From an uncultured Bacteroidales bacterium (GTDB taxonomy: Bacteria > Bacteroidota > Bacteroidia > Bacteroidales > Muribaculaceae), in contig CACZHT010000014.1 of NCBI GenBank assembly GCA_902781045.1, positions 25,843-89,842 of the forward strand: a stretch of DNA of 64,000 nucleotides. The letters are read 5' to 3'. Below, one piece after another: positions 55,979 through 63,112 of this stretch (positions are counted from its first letter, which is position 1; every line of letters starts with the position of its first letter). The notes under the pieces were generated by a model. The model was not told where the DNA came from, searched no databases, and worked only from the letters and a program-made list of their open reading frames with translations. A program made the position numbers and the translations under genes.

Positions 55979-56575
55979 ATGGAAATCAAGTGTCCAAAAT
56001 GCAAAAAGAGATATGATGTCGATGACGCCAACGCCGGTCGGCAAATCCTGACCGTGTGCCCCCGTTGTGGCAATCAATTCAACTACACAGTCCCAGTGCA
56101 GAATGTTGTGATCGCGGCACCTGTGGCAGCTCCGGTAGCGGCACCGGTGGCCACCGCGATTCAGCAGCCCCTAACAACGACACAACCCGAGACTGTCACC
56201 ACACACTATTGCAGCAACTGTGGCAATCTGGTCGAGGACGGCAAAGCCTTCTGCCCCGAGTGTGGAGCCAGTCAGCAAAACCTGCCCGCCAGCAACAACA
56301 CGACAACCTATCAAGACGAGCAGGTCTATGCCACACAACAGCCCGCCTATGAGCCACAACGGCTGCACAACCGCAATAAAACCACGGCGGGTCTGCTGGC
56401 CATCTTCTTGGGTGGCCTCGGGGCTCACAAGTTCTATCTGGGGCAAATCGTCTGGGGCATTGTCTATCTGGTGTTATGTTGGACATATATCCCTGCCCTT
56501 GTAGCATTCATCGAGGGCATCATGTTCTTCACCAGCAGCGAAGAAAGCTTTGATGCCAAGTACAATTATCAATAA
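55979..56575 (+). CDS. Double zinc-ribbon TM2-domain protein
   Basis: A 198-residue protein. It opens with an MJ0042-type ribbon ([14 protein letters not shown] ... [10 protein letters not shown]), followed after an Ala/Pro/Val linker by a second ribbon ([20 protein letters not shown]). The C-terminal TM2 domain has [20 protein letters not shown] and two helices. The ribbons face the cytoplasm. It starts 16 bp after the protease gene and is the only member of the group with a TM2 domain in place of an outer domain. Confidence 0.88.
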   Translation: MEIKCPKCKKRYDVDDANAGRQILTVCPRCGNQFNYTVPVQNVVIAAPVAAPVAAPVATAIQQPLTTTQPETVTTHYCSNCGNLVEDGKAFCPECGASQQNLPASNNTTTYQDEQVYATQQPAYEPQRLHNRNKTTAGLLAIFLGGLGAHKFYLGQIVWGIVYLVLCWTYIPALVAFIEGIMFFTSSEESFDAKYNYQ

Positions 56576-56587
56576 CCGCAGAGCAGC

Positions 56588-57604
56588 ATGCAAGTAAGAT
56601 GCCAGAAATGTCGTTTTAAGTTTAATGCGACAGTCCCTGATGACGGCAGCACGATCGAGGTGGTGTGCCCCCGTTGCGGCGAGCGCCAGGCTGTGCATGG
56701 CGAGGTTGCGCCACAACCCGTCCAGTCTGTTGTGGCTCAACCCGTTCAAGCCACCCAGCCCGCTGTTGCTCAATCCGATCAACAGGCCCAACCCGCTGTG
56801 GCGCAGCCCGTTCAGTCTGCCCAACCCATCACCCCTGAGGCAACTGTGCCACAACCGCCGGCCAATCAACCGCAACCGGAACAGCTCGTGCAGCAACAAG
56901 GCCCACAACCGGTCATCATTTACCAGGAGAGCAAGTCAAGCACCTTGCCCATCTTCATCATCGCCGGGGTGGCACTCGCGCTGATCGTGTTGGGCGGACT
57001 GTGGATGATTAACCGCAATTCAAAGGTCGAGTATGCACCCAACGCCAACGAGGCCACAGTAGAGGCCGTCGACACAACCGAGGCACTCGCAGCTGTTGAA
57101 GAGGTGGTCACCGACTCGGCAGCATTTGATGATTTTGAAACCGAAGACGACACGCCAACGAACGAAGAATTCACGCCGCGATACACGTCGGCGGGTTATG
57201 AGGGGTTTGGACAGCTGCCGTTTGTCATCGAGCGACAGCTGCAACAGAGCGGCCTCAACATCGCGCAGTTTGCCGAAGTCAAACGTCTGGGCACGATACG
57301 GGGTCAAATGATCCTGTATGAGCACAGCGATGGTGTCAGATATCAGTTGTTTTTTGACGAGAGCGCAAGCTCAAGCAGCGCCCTGCTGACGGGCATCGCC
57401 ATCAGTCGCAAAAGTGATGATCCATCGGGCGACTGCTACCACATGGACTACTTGCTAGACAATGCCGACTACGACGACAGGGGCAATATCTACTACAACA
57501 GCTCGACAGGGATGTATTTCTCGCCCGGCTACAAGAATGGCCGCGTCTACTGCTACATCTACACATCGTATGCTCCGAGCAAAGACCCTGCACCTCGCGG
57601 CTGA
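56588..57604 (+). CDS. Zinc-ribbon, single-TM protein with unknown outer domain
   Basis: A 338-residue protein. Residues 1-40 form an MJ0042 ribbon (VRCQKCRFKF ... VVCPRCGERQ), then a Gln/Pro/Val linker of repeated QPVQ/AQP, a helix near 117-140 (IFIIAGVALALIVLGGLWMI) and an acidic stretch. A ~170-residue outer domain follows (GYEGFGQLPFVIERQLQQSG ... DDRGNIYYNSSTGMYFSPGY) that I do not recognise. It follows the TM2 gene by 12 bp. Confidence 0.75.
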   Translation: MQVRCQKCRFKFNATVPDDGSTIEVVCPRCGERQAVHGEVAPQPVQSVVAQPVQATQPAVAQSDQQAQPAVAQPVQSAQPITPEATVPQPPANQPQPEQLVQQQGPQPVIIYQESKSSTLPIFIIAGVALALIVLGGLWMINRNSKVEYAPNANEATVEAVDTTEALAAVEEVVTDSAAFDDFETEDDTPTNEEFTPRYTSAGYEGFGQLPFVIERQLQQSGLNIAQFAEVKRLGTIRGQMILYEHSDGVRYQLFFDESASSSSALLTGIAISRKSDDPSGDCYHMDYLLDNADYDDRGNIYYNSSTGMYFSPGYKNGRVYCYIYTSYAPSKDPAPRG

Positions 57605-57633
57605 TGTCTAACGACTTTTAATAGCTCACTAGC

Positions 57634-58383
57634 ATGAATGTAAAATGCCCAAAATGCCGATTTAAGTTTGACGCCCCCGCTGGAGACGGCGACATGGTGG
57701 TGTGCGCTTGCCCCCGTTGCGGCACCAAGTTTGAGGTCCCATCGCCTGCAGCCCCAAAGCCTCTACCACCAGAACAGCCACAGCCATCGCCCAAGCCCGT
57801 TCAGCAGACTGTGCAACAACCTGTGATGCAACCTGCGGCCCAACAGCCCGTACAGCAACCACCTGTCCCAAAGCAGCCACAAGTTATCTATGTTAAGTCG
57901 CAGTCAAACAGCACTGCCTGGTGGACAGCCGCTATCGTGGTTGTCCTACTGGCTGGAGCCGGAGCATTCTATCTGATTAATAACCACGGTCGGCAGGGCG
58001 GTTCCACAGCCCCCGAGATGAGCATGGCACAGTCCAATGATGCAGTCACGTCTGTTGACAGCGATGATGATGAGCCAGAGACCATCGACGACCTGCGCCA
58101 GATGATCATCGCCAATCCACGCAGCCATGATGTGATTGAGAAATGGGCTGATGTCTTGTCGGATGTCCGCCTGACCGAGGATGACATCTGGGGCATTGAC
58201 TCTGGCACGCTGCGCTACTTGCGCAATGCCATCTTTGCCAAACATAACTACCGGTTCAAAAGCGACGACTTGATGGAGTTTTATTGCCAGTATGACTGGT
58301 ACAGCCCCGACAAGACAAATGTCATCGCCGAGTTGAACAGCGTCGAGACCTACAACATCGAGTTTTTTAAGAATCACGAATGA
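57634..58383 (+). CDS. Zinc-ribbon, single-TM protein with YARHG domain
   Basis: A 249-residue protein: MJ0042 ribbon (VKCPKCRFKFDAP ... CACPRCGTKF), Pro/Gln linker, helix at ~92-118 (WWTAAIVVVLLAGAGAFYLI) and an outer YARHG domain, seen in LRYLRNAIFAKHNYRFKSDD, then FYCQYDWYSPD and ETYNIEFFKNHE. YARHG domains are extracellular in other bacteria and are thought to bind the wall. Its ribbon, linker and helix DNA is strikingly similar to the gene at 59252. The stop overlaps the M15 start as ATGA. Confidence 0.85.
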   Translation: MNVKCPKCRFKFDAPAGDGDMVVCACPRCGTKFEVPSPAAPKPLPPEQPQPSPKPVQQTVQQPVMQPAAQQPVQQPPVPKQPQVIYVKSQSNSTAWWTAAIVVVLLAGAGAFYLINNHGRQGGSTAPEMSMAQSNDAVTSVDSDDDEPETIDDLRQMIIANPRSHDVIEKWADVLSDVRLTEDDIWGIDSGTLRYLRNAIFAKHNYRFKSDDLMEFYCQYDWYSPDKTNVIAELNSVETYNIEFFKNHE

Positions 58384-59228
58384 TGACCACCAGGAGGCAT
58401 CCACTTCTCGTCATTGTGGCACTCGGTTTTTTGGCACTGACCGGGGCGTGCAGCCACACCGACAGGGCACAGCAGCAGGTACAGCATGGCGACAACAACG
58501 CCCCAGGCGACACAATCATTGTGCAACCCGACAGCTGCGTGACAAAAGATGGCATTCCCGCTGGCGCGCAAAAGCTCATCAAGGCCTATCCCGAGATGAC
58601 TATCAGCTATGAGGACAACCACATCATCGTCAACGGCGAAAGAATCCCATACGACGACGGGAAAAAGAAGTCGTTTGTCGAATTGCTTGACAACAGCGAT
58701 GTGGAGGATATGTTTGCCATGGCTTATGACATCACCGTCCCTCAGCCTGCCTATTTGAGCGATGCCGGCCGCAGCCGATGCGAGGCTTTGTTCAAGGCTA
58801 TGTATGGGCATTCAGAGGCCGAAGTCGCACGACATCTGGTCACCGTCGACTGGTTCGGGCAGAAACTCAAATTCACCAGCATCAACGGCGCATACCGTCA
58901 GCTCAAGAACGTAGAGCAAGAGCTGCAAGGCAACACCGCACTGCGCAGCTACTTCGCACAGTCATCGACATTCTACTGGCGCAAAGTGCGGGGTGCCAAA
59001 CGCCAGAGCGCACACAGCTATGGCATGACCATCGACATCAATGCCGCCAGCTCTGACTACTGGCAGTGGGCCAATCCTCGTAAAGGCGAGCTGGACAAGA
59101 TCTCATATAAAAACCGCATCCCCATGGAGATTGTCAAGGCTTTTGAGAAGCATGGATTCATCTGGGGAGGGCGATGGTACCATTTTGATACCATGCACTT
59201 TGAGTATCGCCCCGAACTCCTACCGTAA
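58380..59228 (+). CDS. M15-family D-Ala-D-Ala carboxypeptidase-like lipoprotein
   Basis: A 282-residue lipoprotein (MMTTRRHPLLVIVALGFLAL then GACSH). The C-terminal half has the zinc ligands of peptidase family M15: His212 and Asp219 in HSYGMTID and His273 in HFDTMHFEYRPELLP. Members trim peptidoglycan stem peptides, and DIN after the first motif is typical of the VanY-like group. The first half (FVELLDNSDVEDMFAMAYDI) is a helical extension. It overlaps the YARHG gene by 4 bp and lies between two near-identical ribbon genes. Confidence 0.88.
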   Translation: MMTTRRHPLLVIVALGFLALTGACSHTDRAQQQVQHGDNNAPGDTIIVQPDSCVTKDGIPAGAQKLIKAYPEMTISYEDNHIIVNGERIPYDDGKKKSFVELLDNSDVEDMFAMAYDITVPQPAYLSDAGRSRCEALFKAMYGHSEAEVARHLVTVDWFGQKLKFTSINGAYRQLKNVEQELQGNTALRSYFAQSSTFYWRKVRGAKRQSAHSYGMTIDINAASSDYWQWANPRKGELDKISYKNRIPMEIVKAFEKHGFIWGGRWYHFDTMHFEYRPELLP

Positions 59229-59251
59229 CAACTGCTTTTTGAGTTTGAGAT

Positions 59252-60058
59252 ATGGAAATAAAATGTTCCAAATGCCGATTTAAGTTTGAAGCCCCCGATG
59301 GCGACGGTGGCATGGTGGTGTGCGCATGCCCGCGATGCGGCAACAAGTTTGAGACCGCATCGCCTGTTGCTCCAAAGCCCCAACCGCCCATGCAGCCACA
59401 GTCTGCGCCCAAGATTGCGCAACAGTCTGCACCGCAGCCTGTGCAACAACCTGTGATCCAACTGCCCACACAACAGCAGCCACAAGTTATCTATGTCAAG
59501 TCGCAGTCAAACAACACTGTCTGGTGGGCAGCCACTATCGTGGTTGTGCTCCTGGCTGGAGCCGGAGCATTCTATCTGATGCAGAGTCATGGCCATCAGG
59601 GAGGTCCAACAGACACCGAGATGAGCATGACACAGTCAAATGCTGTAGCCGACGACCACGGCGAGCCAGAGACCGCATCTGAAGGCAATGTTGCCATTGC
59701 TGCCAGCAACGAGCCACAAATCAAACAACCAGAACAAAAGGTCTATATGAGCCTGTGGGGAAGCATTGGCCAAGACAACACTTCCGAGCTGGAGATGGAC
59801 GGTGAGACAGGGTGGTATGTGCCATACGAGGGGGCTCCACGACGCACACTAAAACTCGAATCATACGACCCGCAAACGAACCAATGTGTTCTCTCGGCAT
59901 TCCTCAATGGCGAGAAGTTTGGCCGATTTGAAGGCATCTTTCAGTCGTTTTCTGTAACTGACGACACAGGAGAAGAGCACTACGGACAGACCTACGAGGG
60001 CACTTTCTCAAACTTGCGCAACGGCATCAAGCTGAAGTTCTATCTTTATGCCGACTAA
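59252..60058 (+). CDS. Zinc-ribbon, single-TM protein with beta-rich outer domain
   Basis: A 268-residue protein: ribbon (IKCSKCRFKFEAP ... CACPRCGNKF), Pro/Gln linker, helix at ~87-112 (WWAATIVVVLLAGAGAFYLM) and a ~105-residue outer domain of alternating strands (YMSLWGSIGQDNTSELEMDG ... TFSNLRNGIKLKFYLYAD). The outer part resembles the middle of the next protein. Ribbon, linker and helix are a recent duplicate of the gene at 57634. It follows the M15 gene by 23 bp. Confidence 0.75.
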   Translation: MEIKCSKCRFKFEAPDGDGGMVVCACPRCGNKFETASPVAPKPQPPMQPQSAPKIAQQSAPQPVQQPVIQLPTQQQPQVIYVKSQSNNTVWWAATIVVVLLAGAGAFYLMQSHGHQGGPTDTEMSMTQSNAVADDHGEPETASEGNVAIAASNEPQIKQPEQKVYMSLWGSIGQDNTSELEMDGETGWYVPYEGAPRRTLKLESYDPQTNQCVLSAFLNGEKFGRFEGIFQSFSVTDDTGEEHYGQTYEGTFSNLRNGIKLKFYLYAD

Positions 60059-60072
60059 TAAAACCGACAAAT

Positions 60073-61095
60073 ATGAATACTAAATGTCCAAGATGCAGAT
60101 TTAAATTTGAGCTTTCCGCGCCCTCTGACGGAGGTGTCGTCGCTGGCGTCTGCCCAAGATGTGGGCACCAATTTGAAGTTGAGACTCCCGCCACTGTTAC
60201 GGCCGAACAGTCGCAACCCGAACCGGCAGCACCTGCCACCTACATCCAACAACCGAGCGACATGGCGCAGCAGATGCCGCAACCCCAGCAAGCAGAAGCA
60301 CCCATCCAACAGGGCTATGACGAGCCTGCACAGCAACAGGTCACCTATGTTGTGCAGCAGTCCAACAACACCCGCAACATCTTGATTGCTACGGTTGTTG
60401 CATTGATTCTCATCGCGGGTGGGTTATTCCTCTTTCAGCACCTTCAGCAAAACAGTGAGACACAACTGTCGGACGTGGCGTCCACAACCGACTCGGTGGC
60501 TGAACAGCCATCTGAAACACCCAGTGCCACAAGCACAAAAATCAGTGACGGGTATTACCGGCTGAGCGGCAGCATCGGAGGCAGCGCAATCAATGGCAAT
60601 ATCACTGTGTCGGGAGGCAGCATCAATGGCGAATATGGGTACAATGGACGCAGCAGCGGGCTGGAGCTATATGGCAGCATCGAGGACGACGGCAGTGTCA
60701 GCGTCAACGAATACAATGACAACTACAACAGCGGCAACTATCGAGGCAGAGTGGCTAGTACATCGACCATCGAAGGCACGTTCACAAATTACAAGGGCTC
60801 CTCATTCGGCTATCAGTGGAATTTGACTAAGGTCTCAGATATTGAAGACGCTGAACCGGTCGCATCACATGAAGAGACTCCCCAATATGTCGTGGTAGAT
60901 GGCGTGAATGTCCGTGTCAGAACAACTCCTGACATCAACGACTATAATATCATCACCGACAGTTATGGCAACAACTTGCACCCCGACAAAGGACAGCACC
61001 TTGACTACCTGGGCGAGGAGGGTGACTTCTATCTGGTTCGGTTCAACGGTAACTCTGTATATATCTCTAAAAAACACTCATATGTCGCATATTAA
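60073..61095 (+). CDS. Zinc-ribbon, single-TM protein with beta-rich and SH3-like outer domains
   Basis: A 340-residue protein: ribbon (TKCPRCRFKFEL ... GVCPRCGHQF), Gln/Pro linker, helix at ~98-122 (ILIATVVALILIAGGLFLFQ) and a Gly/Ser/Tyr-rich strand domain (YYRLSGSIGGSAINGNITVS). A C-terminal bacterial SH3-like domain follows (VVVDGVNVRVRTTPDINDYN ... YLVRFNGNSVYISKKH). Bacterial SH3 domains often bind peptidoglycan. The stop overlaps the start of the YkuD gene by 14 bp. Confidence 0.78.
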   Translation: MNTKCPRCRFKFELSAPSDGGVVAGVCPRCGHQFEVETPATVTAEQSQPEPAAPATYIQQPSDMAQQMPQPQQAEAPIQQGYDEPAQQQVTYVVQQSNNTRNILIATVVALILIAGGLFLFQHLQQNSETQLSDVASTTDSVAEQPSETPSATSTKISDGYYRLSGSIGGSAINGNITVSGGSINGEYGYNGRSSGLELYGSIEDDGSVSVNEYNDNYNSGNYRGRVASTSTIEGTFTNYKGSSFGYQWNLTKVSDIEDAEPVASHEETPQYVVVDGVNVRVRTTPDINDYNIITDSYGNNLHPDKGQHLDYLGEEGDFYLVRFNGNSVYISKKHSYVAY

Positions 61096-61795
61096 ACAAC
61101 ACATAAAGTCGATGACCGCCACGCTGGCTGTCGCCATGGCATTGACAGCGTGCAGCAGCGGTGGCGACAACAAGGCTCCAGAACAAGCTGCGACTCCTGT
61201 TGCAGAACAACAGGGTGCCGAAATTGTCGACAACAACGGCAACGTCACTTACCGTCCCGACACCGCTCGAGTCTTCTACAGTGGCAGTGTGAATCTAGAC
61301 AAGACATTCATTGTCATCTCCAAGAAGAATCTGCAGCTCAGCGTCTATACCGACACAGGAAATGGCGACACCACACTGGTGGCACGATATCCCGTGTGCA
61401 TGAGCCGAAACAAGGGGCAGAAAGAAGGCTCGGGCGACATGAAAACACCCGAGTCAGAACCTGGTGATCCCTTCCATATCAAGCAGATACAGGATGCCAG
61501 CGACTGGAAACACGACTTCGGCGACGGCAGAGGCGAGATCCTGTCCTACGGACACTGGTTCATGCGGCTTGAAACACCGTTCTCGGGCATCGGCATTCAT
61601 GGCAGTACCAACAACGAGAACAAAATGCCGGGACGCGACAGCGAGGGATGCATCAGAATGCGGGACTACGACCTGGAGCATCTGCATGACAACTATGTGC
61701 AGATAGGGACTCCCGTAATCATCAAGGCCGAGCAACAAGGCGACCTCCCCTTTGAGGCCAAAGCCAAGAAAGGTGAAGGCAGTCGCCTCATGTAA
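61082..61795 (+). CDS. L,D-transpeptidase (YkuD) lipoprotein
   Basis: A 237-residue lipoprotein (SMTATLAVAMALTACSS, Cys24). The YkuD domain includes TFIVISKKNLQLSVY, PVCMSRNKGQKEGSGDMKTP and the active site His173 (GIGIHGSTNN) to Cys190 (SEGCIRMRDYDLEHL). Such enzymes form 3-3 cross-links or attach proteins to peptidoglycan. The longer frame upstream lies inside the preceding gene, so I start at 61082. It is the second peptidoglycan enzyme of the operon. Confidence 0.93.
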   Translation: MSHIKQHIKSMTATLAVAMALTACSSGGDNKAPEQAATPVAEQQGAEIVDNNGNVTYRPDTARVFYSGSVNLDKTFIVISKKNLQLSVYTDTGNGDTTLVARYPVCMSRNKGQKEGSGDMKTPESEPGDPFHIKQIQDASDWKHDFGDGRGEILSYGHWFMRLETPFSGIGIHGSTNNENKMPGRDSEGCIRMRDYDLEHLHDNYVQIGTPVIIKAEQQGDLPFEAKAKKGEGSRLM

Positions 61796-61842
61796 TGCGA
61801 GGCCGATGAATTTGTGCGTTGATAAATTGAAAATTAAGAATC

Positions 61843-62778
61843 ATGAATTTAAAGTGCCCCAACTGCCGCCTGAAGTTTGATGCCACAGGCCCTGTGGACG
61901 GAGGCTCATTCGATGCCGTGTGTCCACGATGCAACCACCACTTCTGCGTCGAGACACCTGGCATCGAGCAGAATCCTCCAGCAACTCAAGCCAATCCACA
62001 GTCAGAACAAGAAACACAACAGGCTCAGCTGCCACCTGCCGAGCAAGCTGAACAGCTGTCGCCACAGCCGGCAAAACAAGAGCCACAACAGCCGGCTGAT
62101 TCAGAATATGCCGTGACCTATGTGGTCAAAAAAAACAGTAATAACACGGCCATCACCGTTGCGCTAGCTATTGCTGCCGTCCTTTTGATAGCAGCGATTG
62201 GATGGTTTTGGTACCAGAGCGAGTTGAAGCGGCAAGAACAAGAAACAATCCTAGCCGAACTTCGCCAAAAGGCTATACAAGACTCAATCCGCCATGCCCA
62301 AATAGCGGATTCATTAAGACAAGTGCGCAAAGAAGAAGAACGACTTGACAGAATCAGGCAAGGATACATCCAGGTTCTGCAAGAAAAGGCGCAAATTGAT
62401 GAGTATGGGGAATATTTCCTCTATGACATAACGCAAGATGGCACGCCAGAGCTATGGGTGAGGGCCGGCACATGCAACGCCGACACTGAGACATACGTCT
62501 ATTCGGTCAATAATGACGAAGTCTATCTGGCTTACGAAGCAAGTTGGGGAACCTACTACCGCGGAAGTGATTACATTATCATCGCCAATGGTCACATGGG
62601 CTATGGTTGGTGGAACAAGGTCACGTATGACGAAAATCAATTCTCAGAAACAGAAGTATTCACAGAAGACATTTCCAACGACTCTATAGCTGATTATAAA
62701 ACTCCACCCGAGCCACTTATCACCACTCACCCCCTCAACGACTATAACGCCATCAACACCACGATTGTGATGAAGTGA
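61843..62778 (+). CDS. Zinc-ribbon, single-TM protein with coiled coil and acidic outer domain
   Basis: A 311-residue protein, last of the block: ribbon (LKCPNCRLKFDAT ... AVCPRCNHHF), Gln-rich linker, helix at ~97-122 (AITVALAIAAVLLIAAIGWF), a charged coiled coil (DSLRQVRKEEERLDRIRQGY) and an outer domain opening EYFLYDITQDGTPELWVRAG. That DxTxDGxPE pattern recalls Ca-binding or FG-GAP-like repeats common in Bacteroidota. It lies 47 bp after the YkuD gene. Confidence 0.75.
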   Translation: MNLKCPNCRLKFDATGPVDGGSFDAVCPRCNHHFCVETPGIEQNPPATQANPQSEQETQQAQLPPAEQAEQLSPQPAKQEPQQPADSEYAVTYVVKKNSNNTAITVALAIAAVLLIAAIGWFWYQSELKRQEQETILAELRQKAIQDSIRHAQIADSLRQVRKEEERLDRIRQGYIQVLQEKAQIDEYGEYFLYDITQDGTPELWVRAGTCNADTETYVYSVNNDEVYLAYEASWGTYYRGSDYIIIANGHMGYGWWNKVTYDENQFSETEVFTEDISNDSIADYKTPPEPLITTHPLNDYNAINTTIVMK

Positions 62779-62826
62779 CAACGGACCCCTCGTTGTTCTC
62801 GCCCAAACAAGTTTGACTCATGCCAG

Positions 62827-62978
62827 AAATGAACCAAAATAAACCGCATATAGTTGCGCCAAAAACCGTAACTTTGCACCGTCTTTTTATTTGAAGACCT
62901 GAGAGAACTCGCCTACATCTGCCTGCATCGTGCGGACAGAGGGGAGAGGGTCGGTGTCCGGCAAGTTGGCCACGACGG
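62827..62978 (+). repeat. 152-bp direct repeat, right copy
   Basis: One mismatch from 42427-42578. The match stops abruptly at 62978 in CCACGACGG, where the left copy continues GAGGGGGTTGG and this copy continues AGGGAACTATATACC. It contains ACCAAAATAAACC at 62833-62845 and TAACTTTG at 62869-62876, pointing rightward into the IS1595 region. Confidence 0.9.
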
Positions 62979-63043
62979 AGGGAACTATATACCTATTGTC
63001 CCCTCGAACAAATCTTTACAAGATTTAACTTCCATTAGGGCTT

Positions 63044-63109
63044 AAAAGATGTGTTTGGCATGGTAATTACTGGATTTTCAGTATAATACTAATGTCAAAT
63101 ACATCTTTT
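63044..63109. repeat. 18-bp inverted repeat just upstream of the transposase
   Basis: AAAAGATGTGTTTGGCAT (63044-63061) pairs with ATGTCAAATACATCTTTT (63092-63109) at 16 of 18 positions across a 30-nt loop. It ends three bases before the ATG and would hide the start region if transcribed. A smaller hairpin AAATCTT/AAGATTT lies at 63010-63026. Confidence 0.75.
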
Positions 63110-63112
63110 GCC

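Noticed and set aside
60908..61081. Upstream extension of the YkuD gene
   Set aside because: It lies inside the preceding SH3-domain gene in another frame, and the lipoprotein signal starts at 61082.
42427..62978. Integrative element with att sites
   Set aside because: The direct repeats suggest it, but there is no integrase, relaxase or tRNA gene; kept only as a recombination-prone repeat.
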